Source: Comamonadaceae bacterium
GTDB lineage: Bacteria; Pseudomonadota; Gammaproteobacteria; Burkholderiales; Burkholderiaceae_C
Length of the DNA stretch: 64,000 bases
NCBI GenBank assembly: GCA_009996515.1
Contig: JAACZV010000021.1
Span: 38,342 to 102,341 of the forward strand
Direction: 5' to 3'
The position numbers and the translations under genes are program-made. This document shows, piece after piece, positions 34,884 to 43,016 of this stretch (its first letter is position 1; every line of letters begins with the position of its first letter). A model generated the notes under the pieces. The model was given only the letters and a program-made list of their open reading frames with translations, was not told where the DNA came from and did no database searches.

Positions 34884-34930
34884 CTAGGGTGTTTCCCTGG
34901 TTTGCGGCCGTATTAGGTACATCACCCTAG
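34884..34930. promoter_or_regulatory. Spaced inverted repeat in the HNH/TetR divergent region
   Basis: CTAGGGTG (34884-34891) and CACCCTAG (34923-34930) form an 8-bp inverted repeat separated by 31 bp. The gap is AT-richer than the surroundings. It could be a regulator site pair for the HNH gene; this is a guess. Confidence 0.35.
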
Positions 34931-34975
34931 TAAATCGCGGGGCCATGCTGGCGTTGTCGCGGAAGCGACCTGCAA

Positions 34976-34999
34976 AATAGAACGATCGTTCGTTTTATT
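34976..34999 (+). promoter_or_regulatory. TetR-type operator upstream of the fatty-acid operon
   Basis: The perfect 12-bp palindrome GAACGATCGTTC (34980-34991) is flanked by A/T-rich arms (AAAATA before, GTTTTATT after). It sits 16 bp before the GTG of the TetR gene. The position and symmetry are those of an autoregulatory TetR-family operator controlling the operon that begins with this gene. Confidence 0.75.
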
Positions 35000-35007
35000 C
35001 CTGCCCC

Positions 35008-35730
35008 GTGCCCATCCCGCCCGATCCCGCCAAGAAAGCCACCCCGCTGCGCGCTGCGAAGCCGGTGCGCGTGGCGCGTTCGCTGCAGAAGGGCCAGCAG
35101 ACCCGTGCGGCCATCCTGGAGGCCGCGCTGGGCCTGGCCTCGCACATGGGCCTGGAGGGCCTGTCCATAGGCGCGCTGGCCGACGTGACGGGCATGAGCA
35201 AGTCCGGCGTGTTCGCGCATTTCGGCTCGCGCGAGGAGCTGCAGATCGCCGTCATCACCGAATACCACGCCAGGTTCGAAGAGGAAGTCTTCTTCACCGC
35301 CATCCGCGAGCCGCGCGGCCTGCCCCGACTGCGCGCGATGTTCGAGCGCTGGGTGCGGCGCGTGTCCGTCGAGGTGGACTCGGGCTGCATCTACATCAGC
35401 GGTGCCGTCGAGTTCGACGACCGGCCCGGCCCCGTGCGCGACGCGCTGGCCGGCATGGTCAAGGCCTGGCATGACGCGCTGCACAAGGCCATAGCGCTGT
35501 CGGTCGACGAGGGCCACCTGAAGGCCGATGCCGATGTGGACCAGATCGTCTTCGAACTGCACGGCCTCATCCTGTCCCTGCATCATGATGCGCGCTTCAT
35601 GCGCGTGCCCGGCGCGCTGTCACGCGCCGGCAACGGCTTCGAGCGGACCATCCAGTTCTACGCCACGCCGCTGGGCCTGGAGACGGACCGCGGCCGCCCC
35701 GCTTCCAAGACCGGCGCCACCAGGCGCTGA
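35008..35730 (+). CDS. TetR-family transcriptional regulator of the fatty-acid degradation operon
   Basis: A 240-aa one-component repressor. The N-terminal TetR domain (about residues 30-85) has QQTRAAILEAALGLASHMG, the recognition part MSKSGVFAHFGSREEL and a helical effector-binding C terminus. The GTG start at 35008 gives the basic N-terminal arm common in this subgroup; there is no good ribosome site. A palindromic operator lies 16 bp upstream and the acyl-CoA dehydrogenase gene begins 30 bp downstream. It most likely represses its own operon and responds to an acyl-CoA or fatty acid. Confidence 0.88.
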   Translation: MPIPPDPAKKATPLRAAKPVRVARSLQKGQQTRAAILEAALGLASHMGLEGLSIGALADVTGMSKSGVFAHFGSREELQIAVITEYHARFEEEVFFTAIREPRGLPRLRAMFERWVRRVSVEVDSGCIYISGAVEFDDRPGPVRDALAGMVKAWHDALHKAIALSVDEGHLKADADVDQIVFELHGLILSLHHDARFMRVPGALSRAGNGFERTIQFYATPLGLETDRGRPASKTGATRR

Positions 35731-35760
35731 CCGATTCACCATTCCAACCAGGAGTCCCCG

Positions 35761-37551
35761 ATGCCCCAGTACACCCCGCCCATGCGTGACATGCAGTTCG
35801 TCATGCACGAGCTGCTGAACGTCGTCGACGAGCTGAAGATGCTGCCGGCCCATGCCGACATCGACGCCGACACGATCAATGCGGTGCTCGAGGAAGGCGG
35901 CAAGTTCGCGGCCGAGGTCATCGCCCCGATCAACCTCAGCGGCGATGCCGAGGGCTGCACGCTGGACCAGGCCACCCACGCCGTGACCACGCCCAAGGGC
36001 TTCAAGGAGGCCTACAAGCAGTACGTCGAGGCCGGCTGGGCGGCGCTGTCCTGCGACACCGAGTACGGCGGCCAGGGCCTGCCGCTGCTGGTGAACCAGT
36101 TCTTCTACGAGATGCTGAACTCGGCCAACCAGGCCTGGACCATGTACCCCGGCCTCTCGCACGGCGCCTACGAGGCGCTGCATGCCCACGGCACGCCCGA
36201 GCAGAAGGCCACCTACCTGCCCAAGCTGACCAGCGGCGAGTGGACCGGCACCATGTGCCTGACCGAGCCGCATTGCGGCACCGACCTGGGCCTGCTGCGC
36301 ACCAAGGCCGAACCGCAGGCCGACGGCACCTACAAGATCACCGGCGCCAAGATCTTCATCTCGGCCGGCGAGCACGACATGGCCGAGAACATCATCCACC
36401 TGGTGCTGGCCCGCCTGCCGGATGCGCCGGCCGGCTCCAAGGGCATCTCGCTGTTCGTGGTGCCCAAGTTCAACGTCAACGCCGACGGCAGCCTGGGTTC
36501 GCGCAACGGCATCTTCTGCGCCGGCCTGGAGCACAAGATGGGCATCCACGGCAACGCCACCGCGCAGATCGTGCTGGAAGGCGCCACCGGCACGCTGGTG
36601 GGCCAGCCCAACAAGGGCCTGGCCGCGATGTTCGTCATGATGAACGCGGCCCGCCTGGGCGTGGGCAACCAGTCGCTGGGCCTGACCGAGGTGGCCTACC
36701 AGAACGCCGTGAGCTATGCCAAGGACCGCATCCAGATGCGCGCCCTGTCCGGCCCCAAGGCGCCGGACAAGCCGGCCGATCCCATCATCGTGCACCCCGA
36801 CGTGCGCAAGATGCTGCTGACGGCCCGCGCCTTTGCCGAAGGCGGCCGCATGCTGCAGGGCTATACCGTGCTGCAGCTGGACAAGGCGCTGAAGAGCGAC
36901 GACGAGGACGAGCGCAAGGACTGCGAGGCCGAGGTCGCGCTGCTGACGCCCATCATCAAGGCCTTCATCACCGACAACGGCTGGCTGGCCACCTCGCACT
37001 GCCTGCAGGTCTATGGCGGCCACGGCTTCATCCACGAATGGGGCATGGAGCAGTTCGTGCGCGACGCGCGCATCAACATGATCTACGAGGGCACCAACAC
37101 CATCCAGTCGCTGGACCTGCTGGGCCGCAAGGTGCTGGCCAACAACGGCGCCACGCTGAAGAAGTTCGGCAAGAAGATCGCCGCCTTCATCGAGGAAGAG
37201 GGCGTCAATGAGGCCATGCAGGAGTTCGTGAACCCGCTGGCCGACCTGGGCGACAAGGTCAACAAGCTGACGCAGGAAATCGGCATGAAGGCCTTCGGCA
37301 ACCCCGACGAGGTGGGCGCCGCCGCGGTGGACTATCTGCGCGTGGTGGGCCACATGACCTTCGCCTACTTCTTCGCCCAGGCGGCGAAGATCGCGCTGGC
37401 CAAGAAGGACAGCGGCGACCCGTTCTACACCGCCAAGCTGGCGACGGCGCGCTTCTACTTCGCCAAGCTGCTGCCCGAGACGGCCAGCCTGATCCGCAGC
37501 TGCCGCGCCGGCCTGGCGCCGCTGATGGAAATGGACGAGGCGCTGTTCTGA
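35761..37551 (+). CDS. Acyl-CoA dehydrogenase, long form (about 600 aa)
   Basis: Predicted 596-aa FAD enzyme that makes trans-2-enoyl-CoA in the first step of beta-oxidation. It shows the substrate/FAD signature CLTEPHCGTDLGLL, KIFISAGEHDMAENI, the catalytic base Glu443 in IYEGTNTIQSLDLLGRK and the QVYGGHGFIHEWGMEQ block. The roughly 140-residue C-terminal extension marks the large class found with FadN-type partners in betaproteobacteria. It is the first enzyme gene of the operon, 30 bp after the regulator. Confidence 0.94.
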   Translation: MPQYTPPMRDMQFVMHELLNVVDELKMLPAHADIDADTINAVLEEGGKFAAEVIAPINLSGDAEGCTLDQATHAVTTPKGFKEAYKQYVEAGWAALSCDTEYGGQGLPLLVNQFFYEMLNSANQAWTMYPGLSHGAYEALHAHGTPEQKATYLPKLTSGEWTGTMCLTEPHCGTDLGLLRTKAEPQADGTYKITGAKIFISAGEHDMAENIIHLVLARLPDAPAGSKGISLFVVPKFNVNADGSLGSRNGIFCAGLEHKMGIHGNATAQIVLEGATGTLVGQPNKGLAAMFVMMNAARLGVGNQSLGLTEVAYQNAVSYAKDRIQMRALSGPKAPDKPADPIIVHPDVRKMLLTARAFAEGGRMLQGYTVLQLDKALKSDDEDERKDCEAEVALLTPIIKAFITDNGWLATSHCLQVYGGHGFIHEWGMEQFVRDARINMIYEGTNTIQSLDLLGRKVLANNGATLKKFGKKIAAFIEEEGVNEAMQEFVNPLADLGDKVNKLTQEIGMKAFGNPDEVGAAAVDYLRVVGHMTFAYFFAQAAKIALAKKDSGDPFYTAKLATARFYFAKLLPETASLIRSCRAGLAPLMEMDEALF

Positions 37552-37586
37552 CCCTGCGCATCCAGCCACAACAAGGAGACAAGCCC

Positions 37587-38012
37587 ATGAAAGCCCTGTT
37601 CGCCGCCAGCCTGCTGGCCCCGGTCCTCGCATTCGCCCAGGCCACGCCCGTGGGCCTGTGGAAGACCATTGACGACGATGGCAAGACCGAGAAGTCGCTG
37701 GTTCGCATCGGCGAGCAGGGCGGTGTGCTGGTCGGCAGCATCGACAAGCTGCTGGACCCCAAGACCGCCGCCGATTCCAAGTGCGACAAGTGCAGCGACG
37801 ACCGCAAGGACAAGCCCGTGCTGGGCCTGCAGATCATCCGCGGCGTCAAGGCCGAGGGTGATGGCATCTGGGGCGGTGGCGAGATCCTGGATCCCAATAA
37901 CGGCAAAACCTACCGCACCCGCTTGAAGCCGGTGGACGGTGGCAAGAAACTGGAGATGCGCGGCTACATCGGCCCCTTCTACCGCACGCAGACGTGGATT
38001 CGCGTCGAGTGA
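37587..38012 (+). CDS. DUF2147 secreted protein
   Basis: A 141-aa exported protein. A signal peptide (FAASLLAPVLAFAQA) precedes a lipocalin-like DUF2147 domain with the family motifs PVGLWKTIDDDGKTEKSLV, CDKCSDDRKDKPVLGL, IWGGGEILDPNNGKTY and the closing FYRTQTWIR. DUF2147 proteins often lie in fatty-acid operons; their role is not known. It sits 35 bp after the acyl-CoA dehydrogenase gene and 23 bp before the next gene, so it is cotranscribed. AAGGAG precedes it. Confidence 0.85.
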   Translation: MKALFAASLLAPVLAFAQATPVGLWKTIDDDGKTEKSLVRIGEQGGVLVGSIDKLLDPKTAADSKCDKCSDDRKDKPVLGLQIIRGVKAEGDGIWGGGEILDPNNGKTYRTRLKPVDGGKKLEMRGYIGPFYRTQTWIRVE

Positions 38013-38035
38013 ACGAACATCCCAAGGAGTTTTCA

Positions 38036-40432
38036 ATGAGTCGATTCCAAGTCCGCCAGGTCGCCGTGCTCGGCGCCGGCGTGATGGGCGCGCAGATCGC
38101 GGCCCACCTGGTCAACTGCAAGGTGCCGGTCGTGCTGTTCGACCTGCCGGCCAAGGAAGGCCCCAAGAACGGCATCGTCACCAAGGCCGTCGAGAACCTG
38201 AAGAAGCTCAAGCCCGCGCCGCTGGGCGATGCGTCGGACGCCGCGCTGATCCAGCAGGCCAACTACGAGGAGCATCTGGAGCTGCTGCGCGGCTGCGACC
38301 TCGTCATCGAGGCCATCGCCGAACGCATGGACTGGAAGCTGGACCTGTACACCAAGATCGCGCCCTTCGTGGCCCCGCATGCGATCGTGGCCTCGAACAC
38401 GTCGGGCCTCTCCATCACCAAGCTCAGCGAGGTGCTGCCCGAGGAAATCAAGCCGCGCTTCTGCGGCATCCACTTCTTCAACCCGCCGCGCTACATGGCG
38501 CTGCTGGAGCTGATCAACACGCCGACGACCCGGCCCGAGATCCTCGACCAGCTCGAGGCCTTCGTGACCACGTCGCTGGGCAAGAGCGTCGTGCGCGCGC
38601 ACGACACGCCCAACTTCGTCGCCAACCGCGTCGGCATCGCCGGCATGATGGCCACGATGATCGAGGCCGAGAAGTTCGGCCTGACGGTGGACGTCGTCGA
38701 CGACCTGACCGGCAAGAAGCTGGGCCGTGCGTCGAGTGGCACCTTCCGCACCGCCGACGTGGTGGGCCTGGACACCATGGCCCATGTCGTCAAGACCATG
38801 CAGGACAACCTGAAGGACGACCCCTTCTACGCGACCTACGCCACGCCCAAGGTGCTGGCCGGCCTGATCGAGAAGGGCGCGCTGGGCCAGAAGACCGGCG
38901 CCGGCTTCTACAAGAAGGTGGGCAAGGACATCCTGCGGCTGGACTTCGCCACGGGTGAATACGTGGCCGGCGGCAAGAAGGCCGACGAGATCGTCGCGCG
39001 CATGCTGAAGAAGGCGCCGGCCGACCGCCTCAAGCTGCTGCGTGAATCGACCAACCCGCAGGCGCAGTTCCTGTGGGCCATCCTGCGCGACAGCTTCCAC
39101 TACTGCGCCGTGCACCTGGCCACCGTGGCCGACACCGCCCGCGAGATCGACTTCGCGATGCGCTGGGGCTTCGGCAGCCAGCAAGGCCCGTTCGAGCTGT
39201 GGCAGGCGGCCGGCTGGAAGCAGGTGGCCGAGTGGATCGCCGCCGACATCGCCGACGGCAAGACCCTGTCCAGCGCCCCGCTGCCGGCCTGGGTGACGCA
39301 AGGCCCGGTCGCCGAGGCCGGTGGCGTGCACACGCCGCAGGGCTCCTGGAGTGCCGCCGAGGGCAAGTTCAAGCCGCGCAGCGAACTGCCGGTCTATGCC
39401 CGCCAGGCCTTCCGCGAGAGCCTGTTCGGCACCGGCGCGGCCGACCCGCTGAAGAGCGGCACCGAGCTGTTCAAGAACGACGAGGTGCGCGTCTGGACGC
39501 TGGACGGCCAGGTCGTCATCGCCTCCATCACCGCCAAGCTGCACCTGATCAGCCCGGCCGTCACCGAAGGCCTGCTCAAGGCCGTCGAGATTGCTGAAAG
39601 CCAGTACAAGGGCCTGGTCATCTGGAGCCCGGACGACGTGTTCTCGGCCGGCGCCAACCTCGAGAGCCTGATGCCCGTCTTCATGAAGTCGGGCAGCAAG
39701 GGCATCGCACCGGAAGAGAAGAAGCTGCAGGACATGATGCTGCGCCTGCGCTATGCCGCCGTGCCGGTGGTGGCCGCGATGCGCGGTCTGGCCCTGGGCG
39801 GTGGTGCCGAGCTGGCCGTGCACTGCGCCCGCCGCGTGGCCCATGTCGAGAGCTATGTGGGCCTGGTGGAAGTGGGCGTGGGCCTGATCCCGGGCGGTGG
39901 CGGCCTGACCTATATCGCGCGCCGCGCGGCCGAGATGGCCAACGCCGGCAATGCCGGCGCCGACATCCTGGCCTTCCTGAAGGACGGCTTCCTGACCGCG
40001 GCGACGGCCAAGGTCGCGACCTCGGCGCATGAAGCCCGCAAGAACGGCTTCCTGCTGGACAGCGACATCATCGTCCCGCACAAGGACGAGCTGCTGTTTG
40101 TCGCCACCGCCACCGCGCTGGGCATGGCCGAGGCCGGCTATCGCCCGCCGCACAAGGCACTGTTCCCGGTCGCCGGCCGCAGCGGCATCGCCACCATCAA
40201 GGGCCAGGTCGCCAACATGCGCGACGGCGGCTTCGTCAGCGCCCACGACTACCACCTGGCCGCGGCGATCGCCGACGTGGTCTGCGGCGGCGAGGTCGAG
40301 GCCGGCTCCCTGGTCACCGAGGAGTACCTGATGGCGCTGGAGCGCAAGCACTTCTGCTCGCTGCTGGACAACCCCAAGACGCAGGAGCGCATCATGGGGA
40401 TGCTGCAGACGGGCAAGCCGGTTCGAAACTAA
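38036..40432 (+). CDS. 3-hydroxyacyl-CoA dehydrogenase / enoyl-CoA hydratase (FadN-type order)
   Basis: Predicted 798-aa bifunctional beta-oxidation enzyme. Unlike E. coli FadB, the NAD-dependent dehydrogenase comes first: GAGVMGAQIAAHLV at residues 11-24 and the catalytic His146 in CGIHFFNPPRYMALLELI. The enoyl-CoA hydratase/isomerase domain is C-terminal (about 505-690: SAGANLESL, LALGGGAELAVHCARR, GLIPGGGGLTY). This order is the FadN/YusL plan. AAGGAG precedes the ATG. It would act on the enoyl-CoA produced by the upstream dehydrogenase. Confidence 0.93.
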   Translation: MSRFQVRQVAVLGAGVMGAQIAAHLVNCKVPVVLFDLPAKEGPKNGIVTKAVENLKKLKPAPLGDASDAALIQQANYEEHLELLRGCDLVIEAIAERMDWKLDLYTKIAPFVAPHAIVASNTSGLSITKLSEVLPEEIKPRFCGIHFFNPPRYMALLELINTPTTRPEILDQLEAFVTTSLGKSVVRAHDTPNFVANRVGIAGMMATMIEAEKFGLTVDVVDDLTGKKLGRASSGTFRTADVVGLDTMAHVVKTMQDNLKDDPFYATYATPKVLAGLIEKGALGQKTGAGFYKKVGKDILRLDFATGEYVAGGKKADEIVARMLKKAPADRLKLLRESTNPQAQFLWAILRDSFHYCAVHLATVADTAREIDFAMRWGFGSQQGPFELWQAAGWKQVAEWIAADIADGKTLSSAPLPAWVTQGPVAEAGGVHTPQGSWSAAEGKFKPRSELPVYARQAFRESLFGTGAADPLKSGTELFKNDEVRVWTLDGQVVIASITAKLHLISPAVTEGLLKAVEIAESQYKGLVIWSPDDVFSAGANLESLMPVFMKSGSKGIAPEEKKLQDMMLRLRYAAVPVVAAMRGLALGGGAELAVHCARRVAHVESYVGLVEVGVGLIPGGGGLTYIARRAAEMANAGNAGADILAFLKDGFLTAATAKVATSAHEARKNGFLLDSDIIVPHKDELLFVATATALGMAEAGYRPPHKALFPVAGRSGIATIKGQVANMRDGGFVSAHDYHLAAAIADVVCGGEVEAGSLVTEEYLMALERKHFCSLLDNPKTQERIMGMLQTGKPVRN

Positions 40433-40442
40433 TGACATCGTG

Positions 40443-40476
40443 GGACAGACCGAAGCGCGAAGCGCGAGCTCTGTCC
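40443..40476 (+). repeat. Intercistronic hairpin in the beta-oxidation operon
   Basis: GGACAGA (40443-40449) pairs with TCTGTCC (40470-40476) around GCGC-GAA-GCGC (40455-40465). Layout and GCGCGAAGCGCGAG core resemble the hairpin between fis and purH. It lies 10 bp after the dehydrogenase/hydratase stop. Confidence 0.5.
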
Positions 40477-40495
40477 TCGACTGACCAGGAACACG

Positions 40496-40987
40496 ATGAA
40501 CCGGCTTCAACGCACCCTCGCCAAGCTGGACGGCCTGCCCGCCCCGCTGCGGGGTGCCGCGCGCAACTTCGCATTGCGCCGCGCCGTGCCCTTCACCGGC
40601 ACGGCGGCGCTGGACTTCGCGGTGCTCACCCCCGAGCGCAGCGAGATCCGCGTTGCCAACCGGCGCCGCGTGCAGAACCACATCGCCGGGGTCCATGCCG
40701 CGGCGATGGCGCTGGTGGCCGAAACCGCCACCGGCATGGTCGTGGGCATGAACGTGCGTGATGACTGCCTGCCGCTGTGCAAGTCGCTGCACGTGAACTT
40801 CAGGAAGCGCGCGACCGGCGGCCTCGTCGCCCGCGCGCAGTTGACCGAGGCCCAGCGCGACCTGATGGCGCGCGAGACCAAGGGTGAAGTGCAGGTCGCC
40901 GTGACCGTGACGGACGAAGCCGGCATCGAGCCGATCGAGTGTGAATTTGTCTGGGCCTGGGTGCCCAAGGAAAAGCCCCAGGCTTGA
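40496..40987 (+). CDS. Hotdog-fold thioesterase-like protein (DUF4442/PaaI type)
   Basis: A 163-aa soluble protein with the DUF4442 hotdog plan: VQNHIAGVHAAAMALVAE supplies the region where PaaI-type thioesterases hold the active-site residues, and LCKSLHVNFRKRATGG follows. Its place inside a beta-oxidation operon suggests hydrolysis of an acyl-CoA or clearance of a stalled intermediate. The exact substrate is not readable. It lies 63 bp after the dehydrogenase/hydratase and 14 bp before the thiolase. Confidence 0.82.
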   Translation: MNRLQRTLAKLDGLPAPLRGAARNFALRRAVPFTGTAALDFAVLTPERSEIRVANRRRVQNHIAGVHAAAMALVAETATGMVVGMNVRDDCLPLCKSLHVNFRKRATGGLVARAQLTEAQRDLMARETKGEVQVAVTVTDEAGIEPIECEFVWAWVPKEKPQA

Positions 40988-41001
40988 GGAAAGGAACCAA
41001 C

Positions 41002-42216
41002 ATGAGCAAGCAAGTCCAGGACGCCTACGTCGTCGCCGCCACCCGTCTGCCCATAGGCAAGAGCGGCCGTGGCTATTTCAAGAACACCCGCCCCGACGAG
41101 ATGCTCGTCAAGGTCATGCAGGCGGCCCTCGCGCAGGCGCCGGGCCTGGAGGCCGCCGCCATCGAGGACGCCATCGTCGGCTGCTCCTTCCCCGAGGCCG
41201 AGCAGGGCATGAACATCGCCCGCGTGGCCTCCGTGCTGGCCGGCTTCGGCCCCACGGTGGGCGGCGTGACCATCAACCGCTACTGCGCCTCCGGCATCAC
41301 GGCCGTGCAGATGGCCGCCGACCGCATCCGCGTCGGCGAGGCCGACGTGATGTTCGCCGGCGGCGTCGAGTCCATGTCCATGATCCCCATGGGCGGCAAC
41401 AAGCCCAGCCTGTCGCCGCTGATCTTCGAGCGCGACGAGAACATCGGCATCGCCTACGGCATGGGCCTGACGGCCGAGAAGGTGGCCGCGCAGTGGAAGA
41501 TCAGCCGCGAGGCGCAGGACGCGTTCTCGCTGCAGTCCCACCAGCGTGCCATCGCCGCGATGCAGGCGGGCTACTTTGATGCCGAGATGACGCCGTTCGA
41601 CGTCATCGAGCGCACGCCCAATCTGGCTGACGGCACGGTCAACACCAAGACCCGCACCGTCAAGCTCGACGAAGGCGCCCGCCCCGACACCTCGCTGGAA
41701 GGCCTGGCCAGGCTCAAGCCGGTGTTCGCCGCCAAGGGCAGCGTGACCGCCGGCAACAGCTCGCAGACCTCCGACGGCTCGGGCGGCCTCATCATCGTCA
41801 GCGAAGCGGCCCTGAAGCGCTACAACCTGACGCCGCTGGCCCGCTTCGTGTCCTTCGCCGTCAAGGGCGTGCCGCCCGAGATCATGGGCATAGGCCCCAT
41901 CGAGGCCATTCCCGCCGCGCTGAAGATGGCCGGCATCTCCGCCAAGGACCTGGACTGGGTGGAGTTGAACGAGGCCTTCGCCGCGCAGTCGCTGGCGGTG
42001 CTGAACGACCTGGACAGCAAGGGCATCGAGCTGGATCGCGCCAAGGTCAACCCCAACGGCGGCGCCATCGCGCTGGGCCACCCGCTGGGCGCCACCGGCG
42101 CCATCCGCGCGGCCTCGGTCATCCACGGCCTGCGCCGCACCGGCGGCAAGTACGGCATGGTGACCATGTGCGTGGGCGCCGGTCAGGGCGCGGCCGGCAT
42201 CTTCGAGAGGCTGTAA
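41002..42216 (+). CDS. Acetyl-CoA C-acyltransferase (3-ketoacyl-CoA thiolase)
   Basis: Predicted 404-aa thiolase that cleaves 3-ketoacyl-CoA, the last beta-oxidation step. All catalytic elements are visible: nucleophile Cys95 in NRYCASG, His360 in LGHPLGATGA and Cys390 in CVGAGQG; also NEAFAAQSLA and GNSSQTSDG. It is FadA/FadI-like. AAAGGAA lies 5 bp before the ATG. It is in the same operon as the dehydrogenases, so together they complete the cycle. Confidence 0.94.
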   Translation: MSKQVQDAYVVAATRLPIGKSGRGYFKNTRPDEMLVKVMQAALAQAPGLEAAAIEDAIVGCSFPEAEQGMNIARVASVLAGFGPTVGGVTINRYCASGITAVQMAADRIRVGEADVMFAGGVESMSMIPMGGNKPSLSPLIFERDENIGIAYGMGLTAEKVAAQWKISREAQDAFSLQSHQRAIAAMQAGYFDAEMTPFDVIERTPNLADGTVNTKTRTVKLDEGARPDTSLEGLARLKPVFAAKGSVTAGNSSQTSDGSGGLIIVSEAALKRYNLTPLARFVSFAVKGVPPEIMGIGPIEAIPAALKMAGISAKDLDWVELNEAFAAQSLAVLNDLDSKGIELDRAKVNPNGGAIALGHPLGATGAIRAASVIHGLRRTGGKYGMVTMCVGAGQGAAGIFERL

Positions 42217-42219
42217 GCC

Positions 42220-42765
42220 ATGGACCGCCGCCGCGTACTCAAGACCACCACGGTGTTGCTCGCGGCGCCGGCCGTCGCAACCCAGCTGGCCGGCTGCAAC
42301 GGCCGGCTGGAGACCTTCACGAGCTGGAAGCAGGCCCAGCAGGCCGTGCTGGAGCTGCTGTTCACGCCCAAGATCGTGGATGGCAGCCCCTGGAACCTCA
42401 GCCAGGTGCTGCAACACCTGGCGCAGAGCATCGAGTATTCGATGCAGGGCTTTCCGGCGCTCAAGGGCGCCTGGTTCCGCTCCACCATAGGCTCGGCGGC
42501 CTTCGCGCTGTTCAACGCCCGCGGCGTGATGAGCCACGACCTCGCCGAGCCCATCCCCGGCGCGCCGGCGCTGGAGGCATCGCTGGCGCTGAAGGCCGCG
42601 GTGAACCGCCTGCTGGCGGCGATGGATGCCTTCGCCCAGTTCAACGGCAAGCTGCGGCCCCATTTCGCCTACGGCGAGCTGACCAAGCCGCAGTACGAGC
42701 GCGCCCATCTGATGCACCTGGCCAATCACTGGACGCAGTTCCACGCCAGGACGGCTACCGCCTGA
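42220..42765 (+). CDS. DUF1569-domain lipoprotein/exported protein
   Basis: A 181-aa protein. The N terminus has a twin-arginine-like RRRVLK and a lipobox-like QLAGC (about residue 27), so it may be exported and lipidated. The mature part shows DUF1569 traits: HLAQSIEYSMQGFPALKG, STIGSAAFALFNARGVM, EPIPGAPALE and HMTHLANHWTQFH-like ending. DUF1569 belongs to the DinB-type four-helix group; no enzymatic role is assigned. It starts 3 bp after the thiolase stop and is followed by a Family II repeat at its own stop. Confidence 0.78.
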   Translation: MDRRRVLKTTTVLLAAPAVATQLAGCNGRLETFTSWKQAQQAVLELLFTPKIVDGSPWNLSQVLQHLAQSIEYSMQGFPALKGAWFRSTIGSAAFALFNARGVMSHDLAEPIPGAPALEASLALKAAVNRLLAAMDAFAQFNGKLRPHFAYGELTKPQYERAHLMHLANHWTQFHARTATA

Positions 42766-42982
42766 GCCCCTCGCCCAGTCTTGCCCTGCTGAACGCAGGC
42801 AAGCCTGGTCGGTCTTGCAGACCGCGCTGCGGCGTGCGCCGCAGCCCTTCGGCAGGCACGACCCGTCCATTGGACGGGTCATGTCCGGCCTCAGCCCCCG
42901 AGGGGACGGCGATGCGTGCCGGATTGACCGGCAAGCATCGCCAGACGGGCCGGCTTGGGAGCGGCCCGGCGCTCGGCCCGAA
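42766..42982 (+). repeat. Family II structured repeat, copy 5, with an inserted hairpin module
   Basis: GCCCCTCG follows directly after the TGA. The copy is interrupted after GCCTGGTC by an insert of about 80 bp holding GGTC-TTGCA-GACC, GCTGCGGCG-TG-CGCCGCAGC, a CCTTCGGCAGG linker and GACCCGTCC-ATT-GGACGGGTC followed by ATG. It resumes with CCCCGAGGGGACGG and the core hairpin 42908-42942 (GGCGATGC/GCATCGCC outer, TGCCGG/CCGGCA inner, loop ATTGA). The linker resembles the reverse complement of the Family I block CCCTGCGAAGG. Confidence 0.78.
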
Positions 42983-43016
42983 GACAATGCAGCGGACCCC
43001 CCAAAAGGAGCCTGAC

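Noticed and set aside
38033..40792. 919-codon reverse frame across the beta-oxidation enzyme
   Set aside because: Antisense to a strongly supported gene; low complexity.
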